DNA of 34,121 nt from Enhydrobacter sp. Lineage in GTDB: Bacteria > Pseudomonadota > Alphaproteobacteria > Reyranellales > Reyranellaceae. A model generated the notes under the pieces. It saw nothing but the letters and a program-made list of their open reading frames with translations, was not told where the DNA came from and searched no databases. Both the position numbers and the translations under genes were made by a program. Numbering within the stretch: position 1 is the stretch's first letter; the number at the start of each line of letters is the position of its first letter. Of the stretch, positions 16,961 to 25,519 are shown one piece after another. The stretch is taken from NCBI GenBank assembly GCA_026126105.1, contig JAHCJV010000064.1, positions 1 to 34,121 of the forward strand, in the 5' to 3' direction.

Positions 16961-17908
16961 TCATGTCGAGATCTCCTTGCTGCGCTTCAGCACGTCGCGC
17001 AGGACGAAGAACGCCAGCGTGGCGAGGACCGGGAGCATGAACAGGCTGACCGAGGCGCCGCGCGGGATGTTGCCCGACTGGATGCCGACGGTGAAGGCGT
17101 AGGTCGCGAACAGATGCGTGCTGTCCTGCGGGCCGCCATTGGTCAGGATGCGCACGATGTCGAAGTCGGCGAAGGTGACGATCAGGCTGTAGAGCACCGT
17201 GATCAGGATGATGTTCCGCATCATCGGCAGGGTGATGTAGATCAGCTTTTGCCACGCGCTGGCGCCGTCGATCGCCGCGGCCTCGTAGAGCTGCTCGGGC
17301 ACGGACTTGAGCGCGGCCAGGTACATGATCATGAAGAAGGGCGCGCCGAACCAGGTGTTGACCGCGATCACCGCGATGCGCGCGTTCCAGGTGGTGCCGA
17401 GGAACGGGATGGGGTCGAAGCCGAGCCACTCGAGCGTCCAGTTGAGCGCGGAATAGGACGGATCGAACAGCCACCACCAGGTCAGGGTCGAAAGCGACAG
17501 CGGGATGACCCATGGCACCAGCAGCAGGCCGCGCCAGATGCGCTGGTTCCGGCCGCGGATATTGTGCATCAGGTGCGCCAGGATGAAGCCGATCAGCGCC
17601 TTCAGCATCACCGCCGTGAGCGCGAACAGGCACGACTGGAAGATCACCAGCTGGAAGGACGGCCGCGAGAGCAGGAAGATGTAGTTATCGAGCCCGACGA
17701 ACTCGTTCATCTTGCGGTCGAGCAGGCTCAGGAAGACCGCATAGAAGGTCGGATAGATCTTGAGGCTGATGACCAGGAGGATCAGCGGCGCGCACAGCAG
17801 GAGCGCGGTCGTGGCCCGCCGCCGCCCCAGCTTCTTCAGGCTTCCCACCCGGCGCGGCGCGGGCGACGTAGCAGCACCCGAACCCATCACCATTGTCCCG
17901 TCGGCCAT
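16961..17908 (-). CDS. Carbohydrate ABC permease, MalF/UgpA-type
   Basis: A 315-residue permease with a cytoplasmic N-terminus rich in Arg/Lys (PRRVGSLKKLGRRRATT), then TALLLCAPLILLVISLKIYPTF and further membrane segments. The coupling loop is YEAAAIDGASAWQKLIYITLP, as in UgpA/LacF-type proteins. I chose ATG at 17908 because GAGGAGG lies six bases upstream. An in-frame ATG 30 codons earlier would overlap the terminator region. It follows the binding-protein gene after a terminator hairpin. Confidence 0.93.
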   Translation of the reverse strand: MADGTMVMGSGAATSPAPRRVGSLKKLGRRRATTALLLCAPLILLVISLKIYPTFYAVFLSLLDRKMNEFVGLDNYIFLLSRPSFQLVIFQSCLFALTAVMLKALIGFILAHLMHNIRGRNQRIWRGLLLVPWVIPLSLSTLTWWWLFDPSYSALNWTLEWLGFDPIPFLGTTWNARIAVIAVNTWFGAPFFMIMYLAALKSVPEQLYEAAAIDGASAWQKLIYITLPMMRNIILITVLYSLIVTFADFDIVRILTNGGPQDSTHLFATYAFTVGIQSGNIPRGASVSLFMLPVLATLAFFVLRDVLKRSKEIST

Positions 17909-17969
17909 TCCGTCCTCCTCGATCTCAAGAGGGTGCGACGCATCCGCCCTCACGGCGGGGAGCATCGCG

Positions 17970-18017
17970 AAAAAAGGCGCCTGACCGGCCCGGCGCACCG
18001 CCGCGCCGGCCAGGCGC
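17970..18017 (-). terminator. Rho-independent terminator between binding-protein and permease genes
   Basis: Read on the - strand just after the binding-protein stop (18027), the sequence forms an outer 7-bp stem (GCGCCTG/CAGGCGC, 17977-17983 with 18011-18017). An inner 7-bp stem (CCGGCGC/GCGCCGG, 17990-17996 with 18003-18009) has a six-base loop; an asymmetric bulge lies between the stems. A run of six T follows (17970-17975 on the + strand as A). This fits partial termination, which would give more binding protein than permease, a common design in ABC operons. Full termination would need a separate promoter before 17908; none is obvious. Confidence 0.75.
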
Positions 18018-18026
18018 GCCTGCGCG

Positions 18027-19367
18027 TCAGATGAAGCCTTCGAGCTCGCGATTGCCCCAGGTGATGACCTGGTCGATCGACTCGCCCGCCTTCAGCTTCG
18101 CCAGCATGGTGGGCAGCGTGCCGCGGTTGTAGATCTGAACCGCAATCTCCGGAGGCGCCGGCATGTGCGCGATATGCGACACGGCGTGGTGCTGCTTGCG
18201 GACGGGATAGTTGTACACGCTCCCCTCCGGCGGACCGATCTTGTCCCACACCTTCGACTCGGACATCTTCTGATAGGGCGGCAGATCGTAGCCCATGACC
18301 GACAGGCTGCGAGCATCGACATTGTCGGGCTGCATCAGGAACTCGATCAGGTCCTTTGCCGCGCTCTTGTTCTGCGCGAACTGCCAGATCGCCCAGAAAT
18401 TCATGCTGTGCGGCACGAACCTGCCCTTCGGACCCGCCGGCACCGGGAAATGCCAGGTGTCTGCGGCAACCGCGGGGGCATCGCGCACCGCCACCGCCCA
18501 GGCCGACGGCGGGTTGTAGATGAACGAGGCGTTGCCGGAGATCAGCGCACGGTTGTTCGACGAGTCGTCCCAGCTCTGGGCATCGGCCGGGAAGAACTTC
18601 ACCAGCTTCTGGCAGTATTCCAGCGCCTCGCGAACGGCCGGCGACTTGATCTGGATCTTGCCCTTGGCATCGACCAGCTCGGCGCCGAAGGAGGCGAACA
18701 GCGAACCTGCCGTGTCGACGTTGTCCGCCGTGGTGCCGAGGCCGATGCCGAACGGTTTGCCGGCCTTGAAGCAGGCCTCCGCCGCCTTGAGCATGGCGTC
18801 GTTTGTCCATGCCTTCGCCTCGGCGGTTTCGGGCACGTCCGCGGCGGGATACATCTTCGTGATATCGAGTCCTGCGAATTCCTTCATCATGCTGATGCGC
18901 GCGGCCGGGCCCTTGTTCTGCGTGCCCCAGCTCGACGGGACGGCAACCCACTTGCCCTTTTCCTTGCCCAGGTAGTTGGCCACCGCATTGGCCTCGCCGT
19001 TCTTGGCGATCAGCCGGCCGACCACGTCATCGACATTCTCGAGCTTGTCGGCGTGGTCCCGCACGTTCCAGTTGGCGATCGTGATGATGTCGTGGCCCCG
19101 GCGCGCCTGCGCCTCGGCGTTGATGGTCAGCAGGGTCTGCTGGCCCTGCGAGGTGATGAAGTCCGCCTTCACCTCGACCTTGTTCTTCTCGGACCAGGCG
19201 GCGACCTGCTTCTTCATCTCGACGTTGCCGGCCGGCACCCAGTGGTCCCAGAAGAACACCGAAACCTGTCCGGCGGCGTAGGCGCCCCGGACGAACGGCG
19301 CTGCGAGAGCGCTCGACGCCACGGCACTGCCGAGCACAAGACGACGAGTTACCTTGCGTGAAGTCAT
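18027..19367 (-). CDS. Carbohydrate-type ABC extracellular substrate-binding protein
   Basis: A 446-residue binding protein of the sugar type (SBP_bac_1/UgpB-like class). The N-terminus is a Tat-like signal with twin arginines at 8-9 (TRRLVLGSA) and cleavage after AYA (residue 31). The mature protein begins GQVSVFFWDHWVPAGNVEMKK. Family features include NAEAQARRGHDII, VPSSWGTQNKGP, SGNASFIYNPPSAWAV, and the Trp/aromatic-rich C-terminal half. GGAGG lies six bases before the ATG. It is the first gene of the - strand operon; the other importer genes follow after the terminator. Sugar, polyol or glycerol-phosphate-type ligands are all possible. Confidence 0.93.
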   Translation of the reverse strand: MTSRKVTRRLVLGSAVASSALAAPFVRGAYAAGQVSVFFWDHWVPAGNVEMKKQVAAWSEKNKVEVKADFITSQGQQTLLTINAEAQARRGHDIITIANWNVRDHADKLENVDDVVGRLIAKNGEANAVANYLGKEKGKWVAVPSSWGTQNKGPAARISMMKEFAGLDITKMYPAADVPETAEAKAWTNDAMLKAAEACFKAGKPFGIGLGTTADNVDTAGSLFASFGAELVDAKGKIQIKSPAVREALEYCQKLVKFFPADAQSWDDSSNNRALISGNASFIYNPPSAWAVAVRDAPAVAADTWHFPVPAGPKGRFVPHSMNFWAIWQFAQNKSAAKDLIEFLMQPDNVDARSLSVMGYDLPPYQKMSESKVWDKIGPPEGSVYNYPVRKQHHAVSHIAHMPAPPEIAVQIYNRGTLPTMLAKLKAGESIDQVITWGNRELEGFI

Positions 19368-19660
19368 CTACTTCCTCCCGTTTGCCATACTGTTCGATGG
19401 CTGGTCGTTCCGCCCACATAGCTCTTTCGGATGGCTCTCACTGGAGCCTTGCAAGGATGCTATGCACAACACGCGCCTCAGGCAATGCATTTTCGAGTTG
19501 CCTTTTGGGGTGCGGCTACGTTTGACAGCCCGCTGCGGGGCCCGGATGCTCCGCCGCTTCGGCAAGTGCGCAACAGGATCGACGGGGAGCATCGTGCAGG
19601 GACATCGCGACATGGGTTTCGAAGACAGACGCCGACACGCCTCGTACAGCGTGTCCTGAA
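19368..19660. other. Divergent intergenic region (binding-protein gene / aminotransferase gene)
   Basis: These 293 bases separate divergently transcribed genes and must hold both promoters. I see a TTGACA (19522-19527, + strand) as a possible -35 box, but no good -10 at the right spacing. There is a 10-bp palindrome CCTTGCAAGG near 19447 and an eight-base inverted pair GATGCTCC/GGAGCATC (19545-19552 and 19586-19593) that might be a regulator site. Short open frames here (for example 81 codons on the - strand) show no family features and I do not call them genes. Confidence 0.5.
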
Positions 19661-20839
19661 ATGCAGAGCGTGCCCCTCGCCAATCCCTGGCTGGCTGCCG
19701 TCGACCCTTCTCCGATCGGCGAGACCAAGCGCTGGGTGCTGAACCGCAGCTTCCCCGCCGACCGGCCGCTGATCGATCTCAGCCAGGCGGTGCCGGGCTA
19801 TCCGCCGGCGATGGAACTGCGCCGGCACCTGGGCGAGCTGCTGCTCGATCCCGCGATGCACGGCTACACGCCGATCCTCGGCCTGCCCGTGCTGCGCGAG
19901 AATTACGCCGCGCATCTCTCCGGCTTCTACGGTGCGCCGATCGCACCAGGGGAGGTCGGCATCACCTCGGGTTGCAATCAGGCCTTCTGCCTCGCCTTGA
20001 TGAGCATCGCCCGGGCCGGCGACGAGGTGATCCTGCCGCGACCGCATTACTTCAATCACGACATGTGGATGCGCATGCAGGGCATCGCACCCGTGTCGCT
20101 CGATTTCCGGCCCGGCTCGGGCGGCGTGCCGCACGCCGAGGACGCGGCGAAGCTGATCACCGCGAAGACGCGCGCCATCGTGCTGATCTCGCCCAACAAT
20201 CCGACCGGCGCGGTCTATCCGCCGTCGACGATCCACGCCTTCTTCGAGCTGGCGAAGAAGCACGGTATCGCCCTGCTGCTCGACGAGACCTACAAGGACT
20301 TCCTGCCCGAAGGCACGCGGCCGCACGAGCTGTTCAGCGACCCGACGTGGCGCGGCACGCTGGTGCATCTCTACAGCTTCTCCAAGGTCTTCGCCCTGAC
20401 CGGCTACCGGGTCGGCGGCGTCACCGCGGGCGCTGCCCTGATATCGGAGATCGAGAAGGCGATGGACTGCGTGTCGATCTGCCCGCCGCGGCTCGGCCAG
20501 GAGGCGGCACTCTACGGCCTGCGCAACCTGCTTCCCTGGGCGCGCAGGAACACGGAGGGCCTCAAGACGCGCGCCGACATGCTGGGCAGCGGCCTGTCGC
20601 GCTCCAACCGCTGGCGGCTGGTCAGCATCGGCGCCTACTTCGCCTATGTCGAGCACCCCTTCGCCGGCGAACGCTCGACCGTCGTGTCCAAGCGGCTGGC
20701 CGACGAGGAGAACCTGCTCACCATTCCCGGCGACATGTTCGGCGCCGGCCAGGAACGCTTCGTGCGCATCGCCTTCGCCAACGTCAGCGACGACAAGATC
20801 CCCGCTGTGCTCGAACGGCTGGAACGGTTTGGAGCGTAG
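19661..20839 (+). CDS. PLP-dependent aminotransferase, class I/II
   Basis: A 392-residue fold-type I aminotransferase, normally a cytoplasmic homodimer transferring an amino group between an amino acid and a 2-oxoacid. Visible landmarks are HGYTPILGLPVLREN (68-82), SGCNQAF for phosphate binding (103-109), SPNNPTG (177-183), the cofactor aspartate in LLLDETYKDF (Asp208, Tyr211), and the PLP lysine in YSFSKVFALTGYRVGG (Lys242). No clear ribosome site precedes ATG 19661, so the exact start is uncertain. The alpha/beta hydrolase gene follows after 59 bases and is probably co-transcribed. Amino-acid specificity cannot be read. Confidence 0.93.
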   Translation: MQSVPLANPWLAAVDPSPIGETKRWVLNRSFPADRPLIDLSQAVPGYPPAMELRRHLGELLLDPAMHGYTPILGLPVLRENYAAHLSGFYGAPIAPGEVGITSGCNQAFCLALMSIARAGDEVILPRPHYFNHDMWMRMQGIAPVSLDFRPGSGGVPHAEDAAKLITAKTRAIVLISPNNPTGAVYPPSTIHAFFELAKKHGIALLLDETYKDFLPEGTRPHELFSDPTWRGTLVHLYSFSKVFALTGYRVGGVTAGAALISEIEKAMDCVSICPPRLGQEAALYGLRNLLPWARRNTEGLKTRADMLGSGLSRSNRWRLVSIGAYFAYVEHPFAGERSTVVSKRLADEENLLTIPGDMFGAGQERFVRIAFANVSDDKIPAVLERLERFGA

Positions 20840-20898
20840 CCAATCCCCGTCATCCGGACCGGAGCATTCATTGCGACGATGACCCAGGAGCCTGTGCA

Positions 20899-21771
20899 AT
20901 GCCCCATGCGACGACACCCGACGGCGTGAAGCTCTATTACGAAGAGGCCGGCAGCGGCACGCCGATCCTGTTCGTCCACGAGTATTGCGGCGACTGGCGG
21001 GCATGGGAGCCGCAGATGCGCTTCTTCAGCCGCAGGCACCGTTGCATCACGTACTCCTTCCGCGGCTACCCCGGCTCCGACGTGCCGGAGGAGCCCGCGA
21101 TGTACGGCCAGCGCCATGCCGTCGACGACGCGAAGTACATGCTCGATCATCTGAAGATCGCCAAGGCGCACATCGTCGGCCTGTCGCAGGGCGCGTTCGC
21201 GACGGCGCATTTCGGCCGCACCTATCGGGACCGGGCGCTGTCGCTCACCCTGGCGGGCGTCGGCTCCGGCGCCGGCCCGGAAGGGCACGAGCAGTTCAAG
21301 CGGGATGCGACGACGACCGCCGCCCGCATCCGCACCGACGGCATGGCGGCGTATGCCCGGAGCCTCACCATCAATCCCACCCGCTCGCGATTCAAGCAGA
21401 AGGACCCGCGCGGCTTCAAGCAGTTCCTGACGCATCTGTCGGAGCATCCCGACACCGGCGCGGCGAACACCATGGCCGAGTACCAGGGCAAGCGCCCGTC
21501 GCTCTACGACTTCGAGGCGGAATGGCGGGCGCTCGACCTGCCGGTGCTGATCGTCTGCGGCGACGAGGACGAGCCGTGCCTGCAGCCGAGCCTGTGGCTC
21601 AAGCACGTCCTGCCCAACGCGGGCCTCGCCCTGTTCGCCAAGACCGGGCACACGGTGAACCTCGAAGAGCCCGACGCCTTCAATCGCGAGCTCTGGACCT
21701 TCATCACGCTCGCCGAGGCCGGCAAGTGGCTGCCGGCCCAGCCGATCGCCCCGGGTGCGAGCCTGGTCTGA
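20899..21771 (+). CDS. Alpha/beta hydrolase
   Basis: A 290-residue alpha/beta-fold hydrolase. The nucleophile elbow is GLSQGA (Ser96), the catalytic His lies in AKTGHTVNLEEP near the C-terminus, and an acid is expected at the aspartates of VCGDEDEPC. The oxyanion region is FVHEYCGDWRAW, a variant of HGxxG. CAGGAG (20885-20890) lies eight bases before ATG 20899. It could cleave an ester, lactone, amide or C-C bond; the family does not fix this. It ends 253 bases before the TRAP binding-protein gene, and a decayed copy of part of it is found just after the TRAP operon. Confidence 0.92.
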   Translation: MPHATTPDGVKLYYEEAGSGTPILFVHEYCGDWRAWEPQMRFFSRRHRCITYSFRGYPGSDVPEEPAMYGQRHAVDDAKYMLDHLKIAKAHIVGLSQGAFATAHFGRTYRDRALSLTLAGVGSGAGPEGHEQFKRDATTTAARIRTDGMAAYARSLTINPTRSRFKQKDPRGFKQFLTHLSEHPDTGAANTMAEYQGKRPSLYDFEAEWRALDLPVLIVCGDEDEPCLQPSLWLKHVLPNAGLALFAKTGHTVNLEEPDAFNRELWTFITLAEAGKWLPAQPIAPGASLV

Positions 21772-22024
21772 TCGGAGCGTCAGTTGGCCTGCACCGTTCG
21801 AGCGTAGACTTTGACGCAGGACTGCATGTCCAGAGTGGCGAGCGCCGGACTGACGCGCGAAGCTTGCCGCAGATACTCAACTGAGCCTCTGGTTTCCCGC
21901 ATTATTTCGACCTACGACAGTCCAATCGCCGCGCCGGAGATTGCTGTTGCTTTCGGTCGCGGCGCGGTGCCACGATCAGAGAAATAGAAATCGTCTGCAA
22001 ATAAGCAGCCACTGGGAGGAACTC
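21772..22024. other. Intergenic region upstream of the TRAP operon
   Basis: No coding sequence is supported in these 253 bases. An inverted repeat CCGCGCCG (21929-21936)/CGGCGCGG (21960-21967) could fold as a hairpin with a 23-base loop. A second inverted pair, GCGTCAGT (21777-21784)/ACTGACGC (21849-21856), lies nearer the hydrolase stop. The promoter for the TRAP operon probably lies between 21850 and 22010, but no clean -35/-10 pair is visible. GGGAGGAA just before 22025 is the dctP ribosome site. Confidence 0.5.
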
Positions 22025-23203
22025 ATGTCTGACAGAGAGATCAAGGACTCACTCGTAGCCGGACAGTCCACGAGCATTTCATCCGCATCCAGCGGACCAA
22101 CGGCTGGCGAAATGGTCGAACCGAACAAGGCTCTGAACCGGCGCGGTTATCTCAAGAGTGCAGCGCTGGTCGCGGGTGCCGGAGCTGCGGCGCTCGGCAT
22201 GCCCGCGATCGCCCGGGCGCAGAACAAGACGTGGAAGCTGAAGCTGCAGAGCAACTGGACGGGCATTGGCATCGAGGCGCAGGATCGCGCCGCGAAGCTG
22301 TTCTGCGACCGCGTCAAGAAGATGTCCAACGGACGCATCGAGGTAACGAACTTCAATGCCGAGGTGCTGCTCGGCATCGGCGAGACTTTCCGCGGCGTCG
22401 GCTCCGGCGTGGCCGACCTCGCGGTCACGTCGTCGATCTACCATCGCGGCATCGTGCCCGTCGGCGAGTATCTGTGGGCGGTGCCGTTCTTCCCGGTCAC
22501 GACGCTCGAGTTCTACGAGAACATCTACTCGTTCATGGGCATCAAGGAGCTCTGGCAGGCAGCCTACAAGCCGCACAACGTGGCGCACCTGACCTACATG
22601 ATCTCGGACGAGTGGGGCGCGATGGTGTCGACCCGTCCGGTTGCGAAGTACGCCGACTTCAAGGGCATGAAGGTGCGCGCGTTCGGCATCTGGGCCGATT
22701 GGCTCGTGCATAACGGCGCCGCGATCGTCACTGTCCCGGGCGGCGAGGTCTACACCGCCGTCCAGACCAAGATCATCGACGCCGCGGCGTTCGGATCGCC
22801 GGATGCCTGGGCGGGCATGAAGATGTGGGAGGTCTGCAAGTACTACCTCAACCCCTCGGTGATCCCATACGACATCGTGGAGGTCATCATGAACTTGAAG
22901 ACACTCAACGAAATGCCGCCGGATCTGCAGGAGGTGATGTTCTCCGCCGCGCGCGTGATGAACATCGAGCTGGCCGCAATGACCATCACGACCGACGCGC
23001 GTGGTCGCAAGAAGCTCGCCGAGGGTGGCATGCAAACGCTGATGATGCCCGATGACGAGCTGGCCAAGGCCGCCGAATGGTGCTGGAACCGGTTCGTTAG
23101 CTTCAAGGGCAAGGATCCCTACATCGACAAGGTGATCGAGATCTACACCCAGGCCAGGCAGTTGCACAAAGACTACTACGGGCCGAAGCGTCTGCCGGTC
23201 TGA
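22025..23203 (+). CDS. dctP: TRAP transporter substrate-binding protein, DctP-type
   Basis: A 392-residue periplasmic binding protein of a TRAP importer, which uses ion gradients, usually to take up organic acids. The N-terminus is unusual: about 36 polar residues precede a Tat motif (twin Arg at 39-40, NRRGYLKSAALVAG), with cleavage after ARA (residue 65). The mature part shows DctP features: LKLQSNWTGIG, VGSGVADLAVTSSIYH, GMKVRAFGIWADWL, and PGGEVYTAVQTKIIDAAAFGSPDAW. A strong ribosome site supports ATG 22025; ATG at residue 30 would give a shorter, more usual signal. A hairpin follows the gene. Confidence 0.94.
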   Translation: MSDREIKDSLVAGQSTSISSASSGPTAGEMVEPNKALNRRGYLKSAALVAGAGAAALGMPAIARAQNKTWKLKLQSNWTGIGIEAQDRAAKLFCDRVKKMSNGRIEVTNFNAEVLLGIGETFRGVGSGVADLAVTSSIYHRGIVPVGEYLWAVPFFPVTTLEFYENIYSFMGIKELWQAAYKPHNVAHLTYMISDEWGAMVSTRPVAKYADFKGMKVRAFGIWADWLVHNGAAIVTVPGGEVYTAVQTKIIDAAAFGSPDAWAGMKMWEVCKYYLNPSVIPYDIVEVIMNLKTLNEMPPDLQEVMFSAARVMNIELAAMTITTDARGRKKLAEGGMQTLMMPDDELAKAAEWCWNRFVSFKGKDPYIDKVIEIYTQARQLHKDYYGPKRLPV

Positions 23204-23226
23204 GAGGTCCGCAAAGCAAGTCCTGT

Positions 23227-23259
23227 GATCGGGCCCCGGCGCACGGGCGGGGCTCGGTC
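23227..23259 (+). other. Hairpin between dctP and dctQ
   Basis: A 12-bp stem (two G-U pairs in RNA) from 23227-23238 and 23248-23259 with a nine-base loop. Its core is GCCCCG/CGGGGC. It lies 24 bases after the dctP stop and 38 bases before dctQ. No T-run follows. Such structures after binding-protein genes usually stabilise the upstream mRNA or reduce read-through, so that binding protein exceeds permease (established for other transport operons; inference here). Confidence 0.65.
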
Positions 23260-23297
23260 CAGCGTGGCGTGTCCGCAGCGGCGCGACGGGCCAGAGT

Positions 23298-23843
23298 ATG
23301 GAGTTGGCGGTGAAAGTGATCGAATCGTACCTGCGCTTCACGGACTGGCTGAACGCCAAATTCGCGTGGATCGTCGCGTTCCTGATCGTACCGATGCTCG
23401 CCATCATGGTGTGGGAGATCGTGCTCAGATACTTCTTCAACAGTCCGTCACAGTGGGCCTACGAGATTTCGCTGTTCGTGTTCGGCGCCTACATCGTGCT
23501 CGGCGGTGCCTACACGCACCTGTCGGGCGGCCACGTCAATGTCGACATCATCTGGGGCCAGCTCTCGCCGCGAGGCCGGGCGTTGACCGACATTCTCACC
23601 AGCGGCTTCGCGTTTCTTTATCTGGGCGTGCTGTTCTGGGTCTCGCTGCAGATCACGATCAACTCGTGGCAGATCGGCGAGACCACGATGTCGCATTGGA
23701 AGCCGATCTATTATCCGCTGCGCACGACGCTGCCGGTCGCCTGCTTCCTGTTCCTCATGCAAGTCTTCGCAAAGCTCATCCGGGACGTGGCATTCGTCAT
23801 CAAGAGGGAAGACGTCTTCCCGGTGAAGGTCGCGCTTCCGTAG
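23298..23843 (+). CDS. dctQ: TRAP transporter small permease, DctQ-type
   Basis: A 181-residue inner-membrane protein with four predicted segments, roughly residues 23-44 (WIVAFLIVPMLAIMVWEIVL), 55-75, 98-118 and 142-160. Family landmarks are LRYFFNSPSQWAYEISLFVFGAYIVLGGAY followed by HVNVDI, the signature of DctQ. It joins the large DctM permease to form the membrane unit. The ribosome site before ATG 23298 is weak. It is 94 bases after dctP, and dctM begins 83 bases later. Confidence 0.93.
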   Translation: MELAVKVIESYLRFTDWLNAKFAWIVAFLIVPMLAIMVWEIVLRYFFNSPSQWAYEISLFVFGAYIVLGGAYTHLSGGHVNVDIIWGQLSPRGRALTDILTSGFAFLYLGVLFWVSLQITINSWQIGETTMSHWKPIYYPLRTTLPVACFLFLMQVFAKLIRDVAFVIKREDVFPVKVALP

Positions 23844-23926
23844 TCGCCTCCGTTACCGTTTCCCGGACACCTCTACCGCGGCGATCGGTGCGCGTCCCCG
23901 ACAGCGCTCCCTAGGAGTACGATTTC

Positions 23927-25246
23927 ATGCTCGCCCTTGGCCCAGAATGGCTGACGATCATACTGTTCGGCAGTCTCGTCCTTCTCCTGCTTGCAGGCTT
24001 GCCGCTGGTGTTCGCGATCGGGGGCGTCTCCACGCTGTTCATCATTTTCCTATGGGGGCCGCAGGCGCTGCCGGTGCTCGCAAATCGCACATACATGGCC
24101 ATGGACATGTTCCTGCTGGTGGCCGTGCCCATGTTCATATTCATGGGCGCGATGCTGCAGCGATGTGGCATCGCCGAGGACATGTACGAGCTGATGTACC
24201 ACTGGTTGGGCGGGCTGCGCGGGGGGCTGGCGGCCGGAACTGTGCTCATCTGCACGATTTTCGCGGCGATGGTCGGCATCAGCGGCGCGGCCACGACGTC
24301 GATGGGTCTGATTGCCCTCCCTTCCATGCTCAAACGCGGCTATGACAAGCAGATCGCCGTCGGTTGCATATCGGCAGGAGGCTCGCTCGGCATCCTGATC
24401 CCGCCGAGCGTGCTGATGATCGTCCTCGCACTCACCACACGGGTCTCGGTCGGCGAAATGTTCATCGCGGGCATTCTGCCGGGACTGCTGCTCAGCGGGC
24501 TGTTCGTCTCGTACATCTTGGTCCGTTGCTATTTCCAGAAGGACATCGGACCGAGTGTGCCGGAGGCAGAGATGCTTCCGCTCGGCGAGAAAATCAAGCT
24601 GGCGGGCGCACTCCTGCTGCCCATCGGGCTGATCTTCGCCGTCATGGGGTCGATGTTCTTCGGCCTCGCGACACCGAGCGAGGCATCGGCGATCGGCGCC
24701 CTCGGTGCGATCGTCAGCGCAATGCTCAAGCGGACGTTCAATTGGGAGAGCTTCACTTCGGCGCTGTTCATCACGCTGCGGTTGAGCGCGATGGTGATCT
24801 GGATCGTGTTCGCGGCCTCGGCCTTTACCGCGCTCTATGCGGTGACCGGCGCCAACTCTCTCGTGAGCACGCTGATCAAGGGGGTAGGCGATCCCTGGAT
24901 GGTGATCATCACCATGCAGCTGATCCTGTTCGTGCTCGGGATGTTCTTCGATCCGACGGGCATCGTGCTGCTCACGGCGCCGATCTTTTTTCCGATCATA
25001 ATGTCGCTCGGCTTCGATCCGCTGTGGTTCGCCATCCTGTTCGTGATCAACATGGAGCTGGCCTATCTCACGCCGCCCTTCGGTTTCAATCTGTTCTACA
25101 TGAAGGCCGTCGTGCCGCCGGGCATCACCATGATGGACATCTACAAGTCGCAAACACCGTTCGTGCTGCTCATGATTCTGGGACTCGTCCTCTGCATGAT
25201 CTTCCCCGGCATCATCACCTGGCTTCCGAGCCTTATGAGGACATAA
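23927..25246 (+). CDS. dctM: TRAP transporter large permease, DctM-type
   Basis: A 439-residue, very hydrophobic protein with about 12 membrane segments, the ion-coupled channel of the TRAP importer. Typical sequences are MDMFLLVAVPMFIFMGAMLQ, GGLAAGTVLICTIFAAMVGISGAA, CISAGGSLGILIPPSVLMIV, and ELAYLTPPFGFNLFYMKAV near the C-terminus. TAGGAG (23911-23916) precedes ATG 23927. It completes the DctP-Q-M set. The neighbouring alpha/beta hydrolase and aminotransferase suggest an organic or amino-acid-derived substrate, but the ligand is unknown. Confidence 0.95.
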   Translation: MLALGPEWLTIILFGSLVLLLLAGLPLVFAIGGVSTLFIIFLWGPQALPVLANRTYMAMDMFLLVAVPMFIFMGAMLQRCGIAEDMYELMYHWLGGLRGGLAAGTVLICTIFAAMVGISGAATTSMGLIALPSMLKRGYDKQIAVGCISAGGSLGILIPPSVLMIVLALTTRVSVGEMFIAGILPGLLLSGLFVSYILVRCYFQKDIGPSVPEAEMLPLGEKIKLAGALLLPIGLIFAVMGSMFFGLATPSEASAIGALGAIVSAMLKRTFNWESFTSALFITLRLSAMVIWIVFAASAFTALYAVTGANSLVSTLIKGVGDPWMVIITMQLILFVLGMFFDPTGIVLLTAPIFFPIIMSLGFDPLWFAILFVINMELAYLTPPFGFNLFYMKAVVPPGITMMDIYKSQTPFVLLMILGLVLCMIFPGIITWLPSLMRT

Positions 25247-25380
25247 TATCTCCGAACGGCGCCGTATGGTTTCGCATTCCGAGGATCCCACGACCTTCCA
25301 GGCGCAAACGCAGCAGTCCGCTCGGAGGCAAATTCCGACATGGTCGCCCGGCACGCGCCGAAATGAGCGCTCGCCAACCA

Positions 25381-25482
25381 AGATCACGTCCGACAGGCCC
25401 ATCCGCAAGGACGGCATGGCGGCATAGGCTCGGCCTCACGACCAAGCAGCAGCCCGTCTCTCCGGGCGCGAGCCTGGTGTGA
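25381..25482 (+). pseudogene. Relic of an alpha/beta hydrolase gene
   Basis: This short stretch after dctM resembles two separate parts of the hydrolase gene at 20899-21771. Bases about 25390-25440 match the segment encoding RIRTDGMAAYARSLT (about 21325-21367): CATCCGCA..GACGGCATGGCGGC is shared. TAT for Tyr has become the stop TAG (25425-25427), and the bases after it are frameshifted. Bases about 25450-25482 match the hydrolase end (protein PGASLV and stop): GCGAGCCTGGT.TGA is shared. About 125 codons in between are missing. It cannot encode a working hydrolase. The rest of the dctM-RTX gap (25247-25519) has no gene. Confidence 0.75.
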
Positions 25483-25519
25483 TCTGGACAGGACAGTCCG
25501 GGTTTTCTGGTCTGGTGAC

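Noticed and set aside
19368..19613. An 81-codon - strand open frame in the divergent gap
   Set aside because: Low-complexity basic sequence, no ribosome site, no recognised family, and it covers the expected promoter region of the binding-protein gene.
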